The notes beneath the pieces are model-generated. The model was not told where the DNA came from and did no database searches. It saw only the letters and a program-made list of their open reading frames with translations. Shown one piece after another: positions 1-7,407 of a stretch of DNA of 14,155 nucleotides. The translations under genes and the position numbers were made by a program. This DNA comes from Piscirickettsiaceae bacterium (GTDB lineage: Bacteria; Pseudomonadota; Gammaproteobacteria; Nitrosococcales; Methylophagaceae). The stretch is taken from assembly GCA_030627065.1 (NCBI GenBank), contig DAOUSV010000024.1, forward strand, positions 1 to 14,155, read 5' to 3'. Every line of letters starts with the position of its first letter. Positions within the stretch are counted from its first letter, which is position 1.

Positions 1-1
1 C

Positions 2-679
2 TTAGCTAAACAGTTATCGCAATCGACACAGGTAATTACGGTTGATTTACGTAATCACGGTCAATCTCCTCACAGCAACGAACTGAACTACCAACTAATG
101 GCGGATGATTTAGCTGAGTTATTAGATGACTTGGAGCTGAAAGAGATTGATCTCATCGGACATTCTGTCGGCGGCAAAGTCTCCATGGCATTTAGTTATT
201 ATCATTCTGAGCGCCTAAGAAAGTTATTGGTAGTAGATGTTGCACCTAGAGAGTATCAAGGTGAGCATGAAGATATATTTAAGACTCTGCTAGCGCTTGA
301 TTTAGAAAATGCGACCACACGTAGAGAACTTGATGACGAATTAGCTATATCTTTGCCGAATAAAGCGATACGTCAATTTCTTCTGATGAATATTATTGCT
401 GATAAGTCTGGCTTAAGATGGCGAATTAATTTAGAGTCATTAGCTGATAATTATCCATTTCTTTTATATGCTGTCTGTGATGATGAAATAATTAATACAC
501 CAACATTATTTATCCGTGGAGGCCGTTCTCATTATATTAAGCAATCTGATGATGCATTGATTCAACGTGTTTTTACAAATAGTGATATTGTGACTATTGA
601 ACAAGCGGGCCACTGGGTTCATGCTGATGCACCTAATGAATTTATGCAGATCACAACAGAGTTCTTCGAGTATGCTTAA
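2..679 (+). CDS. Alpha/beta-fold hydrolase, YbfF-type esterase (5' truncated)
   Basis: A serine hydrolase of the alpha/beta-hydrolase fold, closest in pattern to the YbfF/abhydrolase_1 esterases that cleave short acyl or thioester substrates in the cytoplasm; the physiological substrate is unknown. The frame is open to the left window edge, and the bases before the first internal ATG (98) encode VDLRNHGQSPHSNELNY, the conserved stretch after the second core strand, so the real start lies outside the window. The nucleophile elbow GHSVGG has its Ser codon at 164-166. The acid is probably Asp in VVDVAP (codon 236-238), as in YbfF, and the catalytic His is in AGHWVHADAP (codon 611-613). It is the first visible gene of a probable rightward operon, and its last 8 bases overlap the next gene. 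E. coli YbfF is about 254 residues, so roughly 30 residues are missing here. Family is secure; exact function is not. Confidence 0.9.
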   Translation, partial: LAKQLSQSTQVITVDLRNHGQSPHSNELNYQLMADDLAELLDDLELKEIDLIGHSVGGKVSMAFSYYHSERLRKLLVVDVAPREYQGEHEDIFKTLLALDLENATTRRELDDELAISLPNKAIRQFLLMNIIADKSGLRWRINLESLADNYPFLLYAVCDDEIINTPTLFIRGGRSHYIKQSDDALIQRVFTNSDIVTIEQAGHWVHADAPNEFMQITTEFFEYA

Positions 680-1022
680 ACCTGAATTATTAGATCGTTT
701 AATTGAATTTCGTCATGAACGAGATTGGGAACAATTTCACACCCCCAAAGATTTAGCAATTTCGTTATCTCTAGAAGTATCAGAATTATTGGAGTGGTTT
801 CAGTGGAAAACTGATGATGATATTAAAGCTAAATTAGCATCGAATAAGCGTGAAGAGTTAGAAGACGAAGTTGCCGATGTAGTCGCCTATTTAAGTTATC
901 TTTGTCATGATGTGGGTATTGATATTGATAAGGCTGTAGCAGCCAAAATAGAGAAAAATGCAATTAAATATCCAGTAGATAAAGCAAAAGGTCGTTCAGA
1001 TAAATATAATGAATATTCCTAA
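672..1022 (+). CDS. MazG-like nucleotide pyrophosphohydrolase, 116 aa
   Basis: A small all-alpha NTP pyrophosphohydrolase of the MazG-like/dCTPase (DCTPP1, RS21-C6) group. Such enzymes hydrolyse (d)NTPs to (d)NMP and pyrophosphate and clean the nucleotide pool. The metal-binding pattern ExxE...ExxD is visible as E35 and E38 in LSLEVSELLEWFQW and E66 and D69 in EDEVADV; the N-terminal ERDWEQFHTPKDLA and C-terminal KNAIKYPVDKAKG are typical of the family. The frame stays open upstream to an ATG at 597, but that would overlap the hydrolase by 83 bases and add 25 residues unlike the family. ATG 672, overlapping the upstream stop by 8 bases, gives the usual ~110-residue length and suggests translational coupling. 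It is one domain, unlike the two-domain MazG of E. coli. Preferred nucleotide cannot be read from sequence. Confidence 0.9.
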   Translation: MLKPELLDRLIEFRHERDWEQFHTPKDLAISLSLEVSELLEWFQWKTDDDIKAKLASNKREELEDEVADVVAYLSYLCHDVGIDIDKAVAAKIEKNAIKYPVDKAKGRSDKYNEYS

Positions 1023-1080
1023 TTATGCATGTAGTGCTAGCATAGAGAATAACAGTGCATATTAAAGGTAAGATCAAATA

Positions 1081-1938
1081 ATGAAAACCATTACATTTTT
1101 AATTCAATGTCCAGATCAAAAAGGTTTAGTAGCAGGTATTACAGGCTTCTTTGCCGAGCGTGAATACAATATATTACACTGTCAACAATATACTGATCTG
1201 CAAGATGGCCAGTATTTTATGCGCATTAAATTAGAAGAAAATAATGGCCAGGAGCGCGGGGGCTTAGTCAATGAATTTACTACATTTGCAAATACGCTTA
1301 GTTTAACGTGGTCGGTACGTTATTCCGATAAGCCTTACCGCGTAGCATTATTAGTAACGAGAGCATCACACTGTCCTTATGATTTATTATTACGTGAATT
1401 GGAAGGCGAACTTAAATGTGATATCCCCCTAGTTATTGGTAATCACACTGATTTGTCGGACATGGCAAAGCAGTTTAATAAGCCGTTCTATCACTTAGCA
1501 ATCACCAAAGAGACTAAGCCGCAACAAGAAGCAGAAATCAATAAGCTATTATCTAAGTATGATATCGACCTCATTGTCATGGCGCGTTATATGCAAATTT
1601 TATCAGAAGAGTTTGTAGCAAAACATGCAGGACATGTGATTAATATTCATCATGGTTTTCTGCCAGCATTTCAAGGTGCAAAACCGTATCATCAAGCCTA
1701 TGACCGTGGCGTTAAAATTATTGGTGCAACATCACATTATGCAACTGCCGATCTAGATGAAGGCCCTATTATTGAGCAAGGTGTTGAGCGAGTGATGCAC
1801 GATAATAGCCCAGAAGATTTAGTGATGATTGGTAAAGATATAGAACGCCTTGTTCTTGCCAAAGCCGTAAAAGCACATATTGAACATAGAATTATTATTT
1901 CAGGTCGTCGAACCATTGTCTTTTCAGAAGGCGTATAA
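1081..1938 (+). CDS. purU: Formyltetrahydrofolate deformylase PurU
   Basis: Hydrolyses 10-formyl-tetrahydrofolate to formate and THF, balancing one-carbon pools and, in E. coli, supplying formate to PurT. At 285 residues it matches the usual ~280. Residues 1-85 form an ACT domain (TFLIQCPDQKGLVAGITGFF), the regulatory part that responds to glycine/methionine in E. coli. Residues ~86-285 are a formyltransferase fold with N188, H190 and D226 (DLDEGPII) as the expected catalytic triad, plus FQGAKPYHQAYDRGVKIIGATSHY. One oddity: the motif usually written HHSFLPAF reads HHGFLPAF (G192). The start has a good AAAGGTAAG Shine-Dalgarno. A 58-base gap separates it from the MazG-like gene; no convincing promoter is seen there, so it probably belongs to the same transcript. 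Confidence 0.97.
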   Translation: MKTITFLIQCPDQKGLVAGITGFFAEREYNILHCQQYTDLQDGQYFMRIKLEENNGQERGGLVNEFTTFANTLSLTWSVRYSDKPYRVALLVTRASHCPYDLLLRELEGELKCDIPLVIGNHTDLSDMAKQFNKPFYHLAITKETKPQQEAEINKLLSKYDIDLIVMARYMQILSEEFVAKHAGHVINIHHGFLPAFQGAKPYHQAYDRGVKIIGATSHYATADLDEGPIIEQGVERVMHDNSPEDLVMIGKDIERLVLAKAVKAHIEHRIIISGRRTIVFSEGV

Positions 1939-1952
1939 ATAGTTTGGGTATT

Positions 1953-1958
1953 AAGGAA
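1953..1958 (+). promoter_or_regulatory. Shine-Dalgarno deciding the HDOD start
   Basis: AAGGAA, six bases upstream of GTG 1965. It supports GTG as the HDOD gene start rather than the in-frame TTG at 1944, which would place this sequence inside the coding region. Confidence 0.75.
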
Positions 1959-1964
1959 AGTAGC

Positions 1965-2798
1965 GTGTCGGAAGCATTAAAAGAAGAGTTAAAACATCTG
2001 ATTAATCGTGGAAACATTGAAGTGCCACTATTACCAGAAGTTGCTAATAAAGTTTTATTATTAGCACAAAACCCTGATTCTGATGCTAGTGAAATGGCGG
2101 CGTTGATTCAGGGAGATCAATCGCTAGCTGGGCATGTGATGCGTATTGCTAACTCTGTCGCCTACACGCCACTAGCAAACTTAGTGTCTCTTCAACAAGC
2201 AATAGCTCGACTAGGAATGGGCGTTATCAGTGAGATTGCTTTAGCAGCCTCTATTGGTGCGAAAATGTTTAAGACACCAGGGTATGAAGACTATGTGGTT
2301 GATATTTGGCAGCATGCATTGGCAACATCGCTTTGGTCAAAAGAAGTCGCTCGGCAAGGACGAAGTAATGTAGAAGTCGCATTTTTAGCAGGTTTATTAC
2401 ATTCAATTGGTCGTCCTGCAGTATTGCAAGCAATTTTAGAATTAGCAGAAAAATATAATGTCACATTGACTGAAAGTGATATCTATCATTTAGAAAAAAC
2501 ACACAGCCACCAAGTGAGTGTAGCGATTGTCAATAAGTGGAAAATGCCAGAATTGGTCGTAGATGCGGTTAGTGCGTATTCCGACAATAATAATGAGCGA
2601 GTTGTAGGAGAGCATGCTGCCCATATCAATGTGGGTTCTCGCTTTGCTACTTATATGTTGACCCCAGAGAAGCTAGACAAAGAAATTTTATTAGCGTTAC
2701 CTGCATTCTCAACACTGAATATCTATCAAGATGAAGTGGAAGAACTATTAGCTAAAACAGACAGTGTTGAGGCCAAGCTAGGAGGATTATCATCATGA
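1965..2798 (+). CDS. HDOD-domain signalling protein, 277 aa
   Basis: A stand-alone HDOD protein. HDOD is a catalytically dead relative of the HD-GYP phosphodiesterase fold, found in regulators of motility, stress and cyclic-di-GMP responses; the partner here is unknown. The diagnostic N-terminal part is LPLLPEV-like (PLLPEVANKVLLLAQNPDS), followed by ALIQGDQSLAGHVMRIANS and LQQAIARLGMGVI. The former HD site reads AGLLHSIGR (H146, S147), so the metal-binding Asp is gone, as expected for HDOD. The frame opens at a TTG (1944), but GTG 1965 is preferred: AAGGAA at 1953-1958 lies 6 bases before it, while TTG 1944 sits only 5 bases after the purU stop with no ribosome site. The stop overlaps the sthA start (ATGA), so HDOD and SthA should be co-translated. 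No receiver, GGDEF or EAL domain is attached. Confidence 0.9.
   Translation: MSEALKEELKHLINRGNIEVPLLPEVANKVLLLAQNPDSDASEMAALIQGDQSLAGHVMRIANSVAYTPLANLVSLQQAIARLGMGVISEIALAASIGAKMFKTPGYEDYVVDIWQHALATSLWSKEVARQGRSNVEVAFLAGLLHSIGRPAVLQAILELAEKYNVTLTESDIYHLEKTHSHQVSVAIVNKWKMPELVVDAVSAYSDNNNERVVGEHAAHINVGSRFATYMLTPEKLDKEILLALPAFSTLNIYQDEVEELLAKTDSVEAKLGGLSS
2780..2785 (+). promoter_or_regulatory. Strong Shine-Dalgarno for sthA inside the HDOD gene
   Basis: Perfect AGGAGG nine bases before ATG 2795, lying within the last codons of the HDOD gene. It is among the strongest ribosome sites in the window. With the 4-base ATGA overlap it predicts both coupled and independent translation of sthA. Confidence 0.85.
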
Positions 2799-4189
2799 GC
2801 GATATAGCATTTGATTACGATGTATTTGTAATTGGTAGTGGACCTGCAGGGCAAAAGTCAGCCGTTCAAGCCGCAAAATCAGGTAAGAAAGTTGCCATTA
2901 TTGAACGTGATAGTTTGTTTGGCGGTGCATGTGTTCATAAAGGGACCATTCCGTCTAAAACATTGCGCGAAAATGCCTTACGCGTAAAGAATATGCGTCA
3001 AAATGCAGCATTAGCGGACTTTGAATTAGCTGAAGATACGGAAATGGTCACTTTGTTTGATCGTTTAGATGAAGTCTTGAACTCACATGATCGCTATATG
3101 CGAAAGCAAATAGATCGCAATAATATTGACAGGATCCATGGTCGTGCAAGTTTTGTAGATAGCCATACCATTAAGATCACCAAAGTTGATGGTGAAAGCT
3201 ATGATGTGAGTGTTGATACTATCATTATCGCCACGGGCTCTTATCCTCGTAAACCCGATAATATTCCGATTGATCATGAACATATTTTTGATAGTGACTC
3301 TATTTTATCCATGCTGTATTTGCCATCCAGCCTAACCGTTTTAGGTGGAGGTGTAATTGCAAGTGAATATGCATCAATTTTTCAGGCGCTGGGCGTAAAA
3401 GTTACTATGATTGATCGCTATCCCACACCGCTTGGTTTTTTAGATGAGGATATGACCAAGACCTTTGTTAAAGCATTTGAAGCAATGGGCGGTACATGGT
3501 TAGGCAGTCAAACTGTCACTAATGTCTATTGGGATGATATTAGTGATGTTGTTACTGAGTGTGAAGATGGCACTATCATACGTAGCCAAAAGCTCTTATG
3601 TGCCGCAGGTCGATTGGCTAATGTAAAAGGCTTGCAGATTGAGAACTCTGGTTTAACACTTAATGAACGTGGCTTAATTAGTGTCGATGAAAACCTACGT
3701 ACTGATGTTGATAATATCTATGCCGCAGGTGATGTGATTGGTCCACCATCATTAGCATCAGCATCGATGGAACAGGGACGTAGAGCGGCATGTAATGCAC
3801 TTGGAATAAAAATTGGATCTATGAGTCAGCTTATTCCTTCTGGCATCTATTCGATCCCTGAACTGTCCTCCGTTGGCTTAACTGAAAAGCAAGCAAGGGA
3901 ACAGAATGGCAATATAATTGTGGGGGCTGCACAATTTTCTGAAGTGGCACGCGGACAAATATCAGGCAATACAGAAGGTATGCTGAAAATTGTTGCTGAT
4001 GCACAAGGTAAGAAGATATTAGGCGTGATGTTAGCCGGAGAAGGTTCAACAGAAGTGGTTCATATTGGCCATATGGCAATGTTATGTGATGCTGATGTGG
4101 ATATCTTTGTTGAAAGTACGTTTAACTTTCCAACATTAGCAGAAGCCTACCGTATAGCGGCATTAGAGATATTAGCAAAGCGACCATGA
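2795..4189 (+). CDS. sthA: Soluble pyridine nucleotide transhydrogenase SthA
   Basis: Si-specific NAD(P)+ transhydrogenase, a cytoplasmic FAD enzyme that passes hydride between NADPH and NAD+, usually draining excess NADPH. At 464 residues it is close to E. coli SthA (466). The FAD-binding VIGSGPAG is at residues 12-19 and ends at E37. The second dinucleotide motif is VLGGGVIASEYASIF, and the second FAD motif is IYAAGDVIGPP. It belongs to the lipoamide dehydrogenase superfamily, but the redox disulphide is absent: C46 is present and the second Cys position is T51 in GGACVHKGTIPSK. That is the SthA signature and separates it from Lpd, glutathione reductase and MerA. The C-terminus FNFPTLAEAYRIAAL also matches SthA rather than the HxxxxE end of the disulphide enzymes. 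It is the last gene of the rightward operon. Confidence 0.97.
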   Translation: MSDIAFDYDVFVIGSGPAGQKSAVQAAKSGKKVAIIERDSLFGGACVHKGTIPSKTLRENALRVKNMRQNAALADFELAEDTEMVTLFDRLDEVLNSHDRYMRKQIDRNNIDRIHGRASFVDSHTIKITKVDGESYDVSVDTIIIATGSYPRKPDNIPIDHEHIFDSDSILSMLYLPSSLTVLGGGVIASEYASIFQALGVKVTMIDRYPTPLGFLDEDMTKTFVKAFEAMGGTWLGSQTVTNVYWDDISDVVTECEDGTIIRSQKLLCAAGRLANVKGLQIENSGLTLNERGLISVDENLRTDVDNIYAAGDVIGPPSLASASMEQGRRAACNALGIKIGSMSQLIPSGIYSIPELSSVGLTEKQAREQNGNIIVGAAQFSEVARGQISGNTEGMLKIVADAQGKKILGVMLAGEGSTEVVHIGHMAMLCDADVDIFVESTFNFPTLAEAYRIAALEILAKRP

Positions 4190-4220
4190 TTATTTAATGG
4201 TCAAAGCGTTACGATAATGT

Positions 4221-4250
4221 AAAAGGCCGCACTTAAGAGTGCGACCTTTT
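4221..4250. terminator. Bidirectional terminator between sthA and the DUF4870 gene
   Basis: A hairpin with arms AAAAGGCCGCACT (4221-4233) and AGTGCGACCTTTT (4238-4250) and a 4-base loop, midway between two convergent genes. Read rightward, a C-A mismatch (4227/4244) interrupts the stem and the U-rich tail is CCTTTTTAGTTTT. Read leftward, the same pair becomes a G-U wobble, so the stem is continuous. It should end both transcripts, with a slightly better stem for the leftward one. Confidence 0.88.
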
Positions 4251-4261
4251 TAGTTTTAGAC

Positions 4262-4591
4262 CTAAGAAAACATCCAGCCAGTTGGGTTGGGATGTGCTTC
4301 TTTAGCATCAAGGTATTTCATACCTTTAACACTTCGAACAATATACCAAACGACGGTGAATAGAATCACAATAAAGCCGATTAATACCATGGTTAATAAC
4401 ATGCCGATGAAGAAATACAATAAGCCTATCCAAAAAGTACGGATTTGGAATTGATAATGACTTTGTAGCCATTCCGGTGCATCAGCCTTATTAACGTATG
4501 CCATTACAACACCGACAAGACTTAAGAAGGGAACTACAATATTAGCTATAAATAAAATGTAAATTAGTTTGGCTGTTTTTGATTCTGACAT
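4262..4591 (-). CDS. DUF4870-type small inner-membrane protein
   Basis: A 109-residue predicted inner-membrane protein of the DUF4870/COG3671 type; no function is established for the family. There are three hydrophobic segments: about 8-32 (LIYILFIANIVVPFLSLVGVV), 50-66 and 67-87 (the last two nearly continuous). Between the first and second lies SHYQFQIRTFW, the conserved family signature, and WYIVRSVKGMKYL follows the last helix. AAGGAC sits just upstream of the ATG. A terminator-like hairpin (4613-4636) separates it from dapE, so it is probably transcribed separately or by partial read-through. The C-terminus (AHPNPTGWMFS) is short and polar. Confidence 0.82.
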   Translation of the reverse strand: MSESKTAKLIYILFIANIVVPFLSLVGVVMAYVNKADAPEWLQSHYQFQIRTFWIGLLYFFIGMLLTMVLIGFIVILFTVVWYIVRSVKGMKYLDAKEAHPNPTGWMFS

Positions 4592-4612
4592 GAAAAGTCC
4601 TTTTTAAGATTG

Positions 4613-4636
4613 AAAAAAAGCTATCGTAAAGATAAC
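4613..4636 (-). terminator. Rho-independent terminator after dapE
   Basis: Leftward reading: GTTATC, loop TTTAC, GATAGC, then seven T. The stem is 6 bp (one G-U pair) and short, but it is followed at once by a clean T run and lies 17 bases after the dapE stop. It likely ends the dapC-yffB-dapE message. Confidence 0.65.
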
Positions 4637-4653
4637 GGTGGCAAAATAGTGTT

Positions 4654-5781
4654 TTAAGCTAGAAGTGAGTTTAATATAGCTTCATAAATATCTGAGAGAG
4701 TATCTAAATCAGCCACGGAAACACATTCATCAATTTGATGAATGGTGTTATTAAGCGGGCCTAACTCAATCACCTGTGAACCTGTTGGTGCAATAAAGCG
4801 TCCATCAGAGGTGCCGCCTGAAGTCGAAAGCTCGGTATTGTACCCTGTAACAGCTTTAATCGATGATTTAACGGCATCAACCAGTGCGCCACTAGCAGTA
4901 CGAAATGGCTTGCCTGATAAGTTCCACTTTAAATCATAGTTAAAGTCATGCTTATCTAATATGCTTACTACTCGCTGTTGTAACTGTTCGTGAGTGACTT
5001 CGGTTGAGTAACGGAAGTTAAAGATAAGTTCAGCAGTGCCTGGAATAACATTAGTTACACCAGTACCTGAGTTTAAGTTAGATACTTGGAAGCTCGTAGG
5101 CGGGAAATCTTCATTACCTTGATCCCATTCAATATCACACAATTCGGTCAGTGCTGGTGTTAGCAAGTGAATAGGGTTTGCCGCCAACTGCGGATACGCA
5201 ATATGACCTTGTTTACCTTGCACGGTTAAATAACCATTCATTGAACCACGACGACCATTTTTAACAATATCACCGACTTTTTCAGTGCTAGTGGGTTCAC
5301 CAACAATACACCAGTCTATTTTCTCGCCACGTGCTTCTAATGTTTCAATTACTTTAATTGTACCACCTGTTGCTGGGCCTTCTTCATCGCTGGTAATGAG
5401 AAAAGCGATACTGCCCTCGTGCGCATCATGCTCTACAATAAAACGTTCACACGCGGTAACGAAGGCGGCAATACTGCCTTTCATATCGGCAGTGCCTCGA
5501 CCATAGAGCAAACCATCACGAATTTCAGGTTCAAACGGTGGTGAAGTCCAGTTTTCTTCTGGTCCTGTTGGTACGACATCGGTATGACCAGCAAACGCAA
5601 GTACGGGTGATTGAGTGCCCCGTCGTGCCCAGATATTATCAGTGTCACCGAAACGTAAATGTTCGATAGTGAAGCCAGTAGCAGATAAACGATCTGCTAA
5701 TACTTGCTGACAGCCTTTATCTTCGGGAGTAACACTGGCTCGGCTAATAAGATCAATACTTAAATCTAGGGTTGCTGACAT
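4654..5781 (-). CDS. dapE: Succinyl-diaminopimelate desuccinylase DapE
   Basis: Di-zinc M20-family hydrolase that converts N-succinyl-LL-diaminopimelate to LL-diaminopimelate plus succinate, feeding lysine and peptidoglycan synthesis. Zinc ligands are visible as H66 (AGHTDVVP), D99 (YGRGTADMKG), E134 with catalytic E133 (SDEEGPA), E162 (GEPTST) and H348 (NNTIHQIDE), each one residue before the classical H. influenzae numbering (67, 100, 134/135, 163, 349). An in-frame GTG at 5793 would add four residues and begin 2 bases after the upstream stop. ATG 5781 is preferred because it gives 375 residues and the family N-terminus, though neither start has a strong ribosome site. It lies directly after the YffB-like gene and two genes after dapC, a known proteobacterial arrangement. 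Confidence 0.96.
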   Translation of the reverse strand: MSATLDLSIDLISRASVTPEDKGCQQVLADRLSATGFTIEHLRFGDTDNIWARRGTQSPVLAFAGHTDVVPTGPEENWTSPPFEPEIRDGLLYGRGTADMKGSIAAFVTACERFIVEHDAHEGSIAFLITSDEEGPATGGTIKVIETLEARGEKIDWCIVGEPTSTEKVGDIVKNGRRGSMNGYLTVQGKQGHIAYPQLAANPIHLLTPALTELCDIEWDQGNEDFPPTSFQVSNLNSGTGVTNVIPGTAELIFNFRYSTEVTHEQLQQRVVSILDKHDFNYDLKWNLSGKPFRTASGALVDAVKSSIKAVTGYNTELSTSGGTSDGRFIAPTGSQVIELGPLNNTIHQIDECVSVADLDTLSDIYEAILNSLLA

Positions 5782-5795
5782 ATTAAGGCTCACTA

Positions 5796-6140
5796 TTACT
5801 TGGCAAAATGGACTGCGTAATCAGCTTCTTTGAAGCCGACCATGCACATTGTGTTATCAGATAAGACAGGACGTTTTATTAAAGTAGGATTTTCTAACAT
5901 TAGCTCTACAGCATTGGCTTGCCCCAGCGATTCTTTCCGTGAGTCGTCTAACTGCTTCCATGTGGTACTGCGTTTATTGAGTAACACTTCCCACGATATG
6001 AATTGTAGCCAGCCATTAATGGTTGCTTCATCTAAGCCATCAACACGAAAGTCATGAAACTGGAATTCAGCATTGTTAGCTTCACACCAACGACGTGCTT
6101 TTCTAACCGTATCGCAACTTTTTATGCCGTATAAAATCAT
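5796..6140 (-). CDS. yffB: ArsC/Spx-family thioredoxin-fold protein, YffB type
   Basis: A 114-residue arsenate-reductase-like protein matching E. coli YffB (118 aa) in pattern: LYGIKSCDTVRKARRW at the N-terminus, FHDFRVDGLD, then WEVLLNKRSTTWKQLD and LIKRPVL. The single active-site-like Cys is C9 in KSCDTV; the extra C19 (ARRWC) is not part of the motif. Despite the family name, YffB-type proteins are not shown to reduce arsenate, and thiol/glutathione-dependent chemistry is the usual proposal. Its start overlaps the dapC stop (ATGA), and its stop lies 14 bases before the dapE ATG, so it is translated with both diaminopimelate genes. That conserved company hints at a link to lysine synthesis, but this is inference from position. 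Confidence 0.9.
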   Translation of the reverse strand: MILYGIKSCDTVRKARRWCEANNAEFQFHDFRVDGLDEATINGWLQFISWEVLLNKRSTTWKQLDDSRKESLGQANAVELMLENPTLIKRPVLSDNTMCMVGFKEADYAVHFAK

Positions 6141-7333
6141 AAGGACTCGATTAAATGTTTAATTCGATGTGCCGCATCAATGCAGTCTGCAGTCGGAGCT
6201 ACCAGTGCCATTCTGATTCGGTTCTGTCCGGGATTGCCTGACTCGGTATCACGGGCTAAAAAACTACCCGGTAACACGGTGACGTTTTGTTCATCAAACA
6301 GACGACGAGAAAATTCTGTATCTGCAATAGGAGTCTCAGCCCATAAATAAAAGCCAGCTTCGGGCAAGCTTACATTCATAACGGGTAACAAAATATCGAG
6401 TACAGCGGAAAATTTCTCGCGATAAAGACGTCGGTTATAAGCAACATGATCTTCATCTTGCCAAGCAGAAATCGATGCGGATTGTGTAGCTGGTGGCATG
6501 GCACAACCGTGATATGTACGGTAACGTAAAAAGTCTTTAAGGACGTTTGCATCACCTGCAACAAAGCCCGAACGTAATCCGGGTGCATTAGAACGTTTTG
6601 ATAAGCTATGAAAAACAACGCAGTGGCTTAGATCATTATAACCCGCCTTAATCGCCGTTTCTAAAAGGCCGACAGGTGGTTGTTCTTCGTCAAAGTAAAT
6701 TTCGGAATAACATTCATCTGAGGCGATAATGAAATCGTGTTTATGAGCCAGTTCAATTAAAGATGTGAGTGTTGCTTGATCAATAACAGCGCCAGTCGGA
6801 TTGCCGGGGCTGCATATATAGAGTAATTGACAGCGATCCCAGATATCACTTGTGACATTGGCAAAGTCGGGTATGAAGTTATTATCAGCATTACAGTTTA
6901 AGAAATACGGCTCTGCGCCTGCTAAAATAGCGGCACCTTCATAAATCTGATAAAAAGGGTTTGGCATTAATACCAAAGGCTTATCGGCATTACGGTCAAC
7001 AACTGCTTGTGCGAAAGAAAATAACGCTTCACGAGTGCCATTAACGGGTAAAACTTGTGTCAGTGGATCTATATTGCCATTAAGGTGAAAACGATTATCC
7101 AGCCATATGCTAATGGCACTGCGTAGTTCAATCGTGCCAGCGGTTGTTGGATAACTAGATAAACCGTGCAAATGTTCAATTACAGCCTCAGTGATAAAGC
7201 CGGGTGTCGGATGTTTCGGTTCACCAATTGATAAGGCAATATGTGCCAAGTTTTCAGGCGGCGTACATCCTGCTTTAAGTTCAGCTAGTTTTTCAAAGGG
7301 ATAGGGATGAAGTTGAGCCAAATTTGGGTTCAT
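6137..7333 (-). CDS. dapC: Succinyldiaminopimelate aminotransferase DapC
   Basis: PLP-dependent fold-type I aminotransferase that makes N-succinyl-LL-diaminopimelate from N-succinyl-2-amino-6-ketopimelate with glutamate as donor, the step just before DapE. The PLP lysine is K246 in HSLSKRSNAPGLRSGF, the phosphate- and ring-contacting motifs are visible (CSPGNPTG, ASDECYSEIYFDE), and the final Arg is in NRIRMALVA. The N-terminus MNPNLAQLHPYPFEKLAELKAG matches the DapC subgroup rather than AspC. The open frame reaches a TTG at 7351, but ATG 7333 (398 residues) starts exactly at the conserved end, so it is chosen; no clear Shine-Dalgarno precedes either. First gene of dapC-yffB-dapE. In many bacteria ArgD does this step, so a dedicated DapC is informative. 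Confidence 0.93.
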   Translation of the reverse strand: MNPNLAQLHPYPFEKLAELKAGCTPPENLAHIALSIGEPKHPTPGFITEAVIEHLHGLSSYPTTAGTIELRSAISIWLDNRFHLNGNIDPLTQVLPVNGTREALFSFAQAVVDRNADKPLVLMPNPFYQIYEGAAILAGAEPYFLNCNADNNFIPDFANVTSDIWDRCQLLYICSPGNPTGAVIDQATLTSLIELAHKHDFIIASDECYSEIYFDEEQPPVGLLETAIKAGYNDLSHCVVFHSLSKRSNAPGLRSGFVAGDANVLKDFLRYRTYHGCAMPPATQSASISAWQDEDHVAYNRRLYREKFSAVLDILLPVMNVSLPEAGFYLWAETPIADTEFSRRLFDEQNVTVLPGSFLARDTESGNPGQNRIRMALVAPTADCIDAAHRIKHLIESL

Positions 7334-7365
7334 ATTAGGTATAAATAGCAATATAAAAGCAGACT

Positions 7366-7383
7366 ATTATAACGGGTTATAGT
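7366..7383. promoter_or_regulatory. Divergent -10 elements on a palindrome (dapC / EamA gene)
   Basis: A 14-bp palindrome TATAACGGGTTATA occupies 7368-7381. Leftward it overlaps a perfect -10 hexamer TATAAT (7371-7366) 33 bases before the dapC ATG; rightward it overlaps TATAGT (7378-7383), 24 bases before the transporter ATG. No good -35 box is seen for either, so activator dependence is possible. Use as promoters is inferred from position and match. Confidence 0.45.
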
Positions 7384-7407
7384 GTGGTCGTGGTATAAGG
7401 TTCAGCT

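Noticed and set aside
3831..4079. Open frame of 82 codons opposite sthA
   Set aside because: Shadow of the sthA C-terminal domain, without family similarity or start signals.
5796..6140. Arsenic-resistance arsenate reductase
   Set aside because: The sequence follows the YffB pattern, has no arsR, arsB or acr3 neighbour, and sits inside the dap operon.
6376..6618. Open frame of 80 codons in another frame on the dapC strand
   Set aside because: Lies inside dapC over the PLP-lysine region; the dapC frame carries all the conserved motifs.
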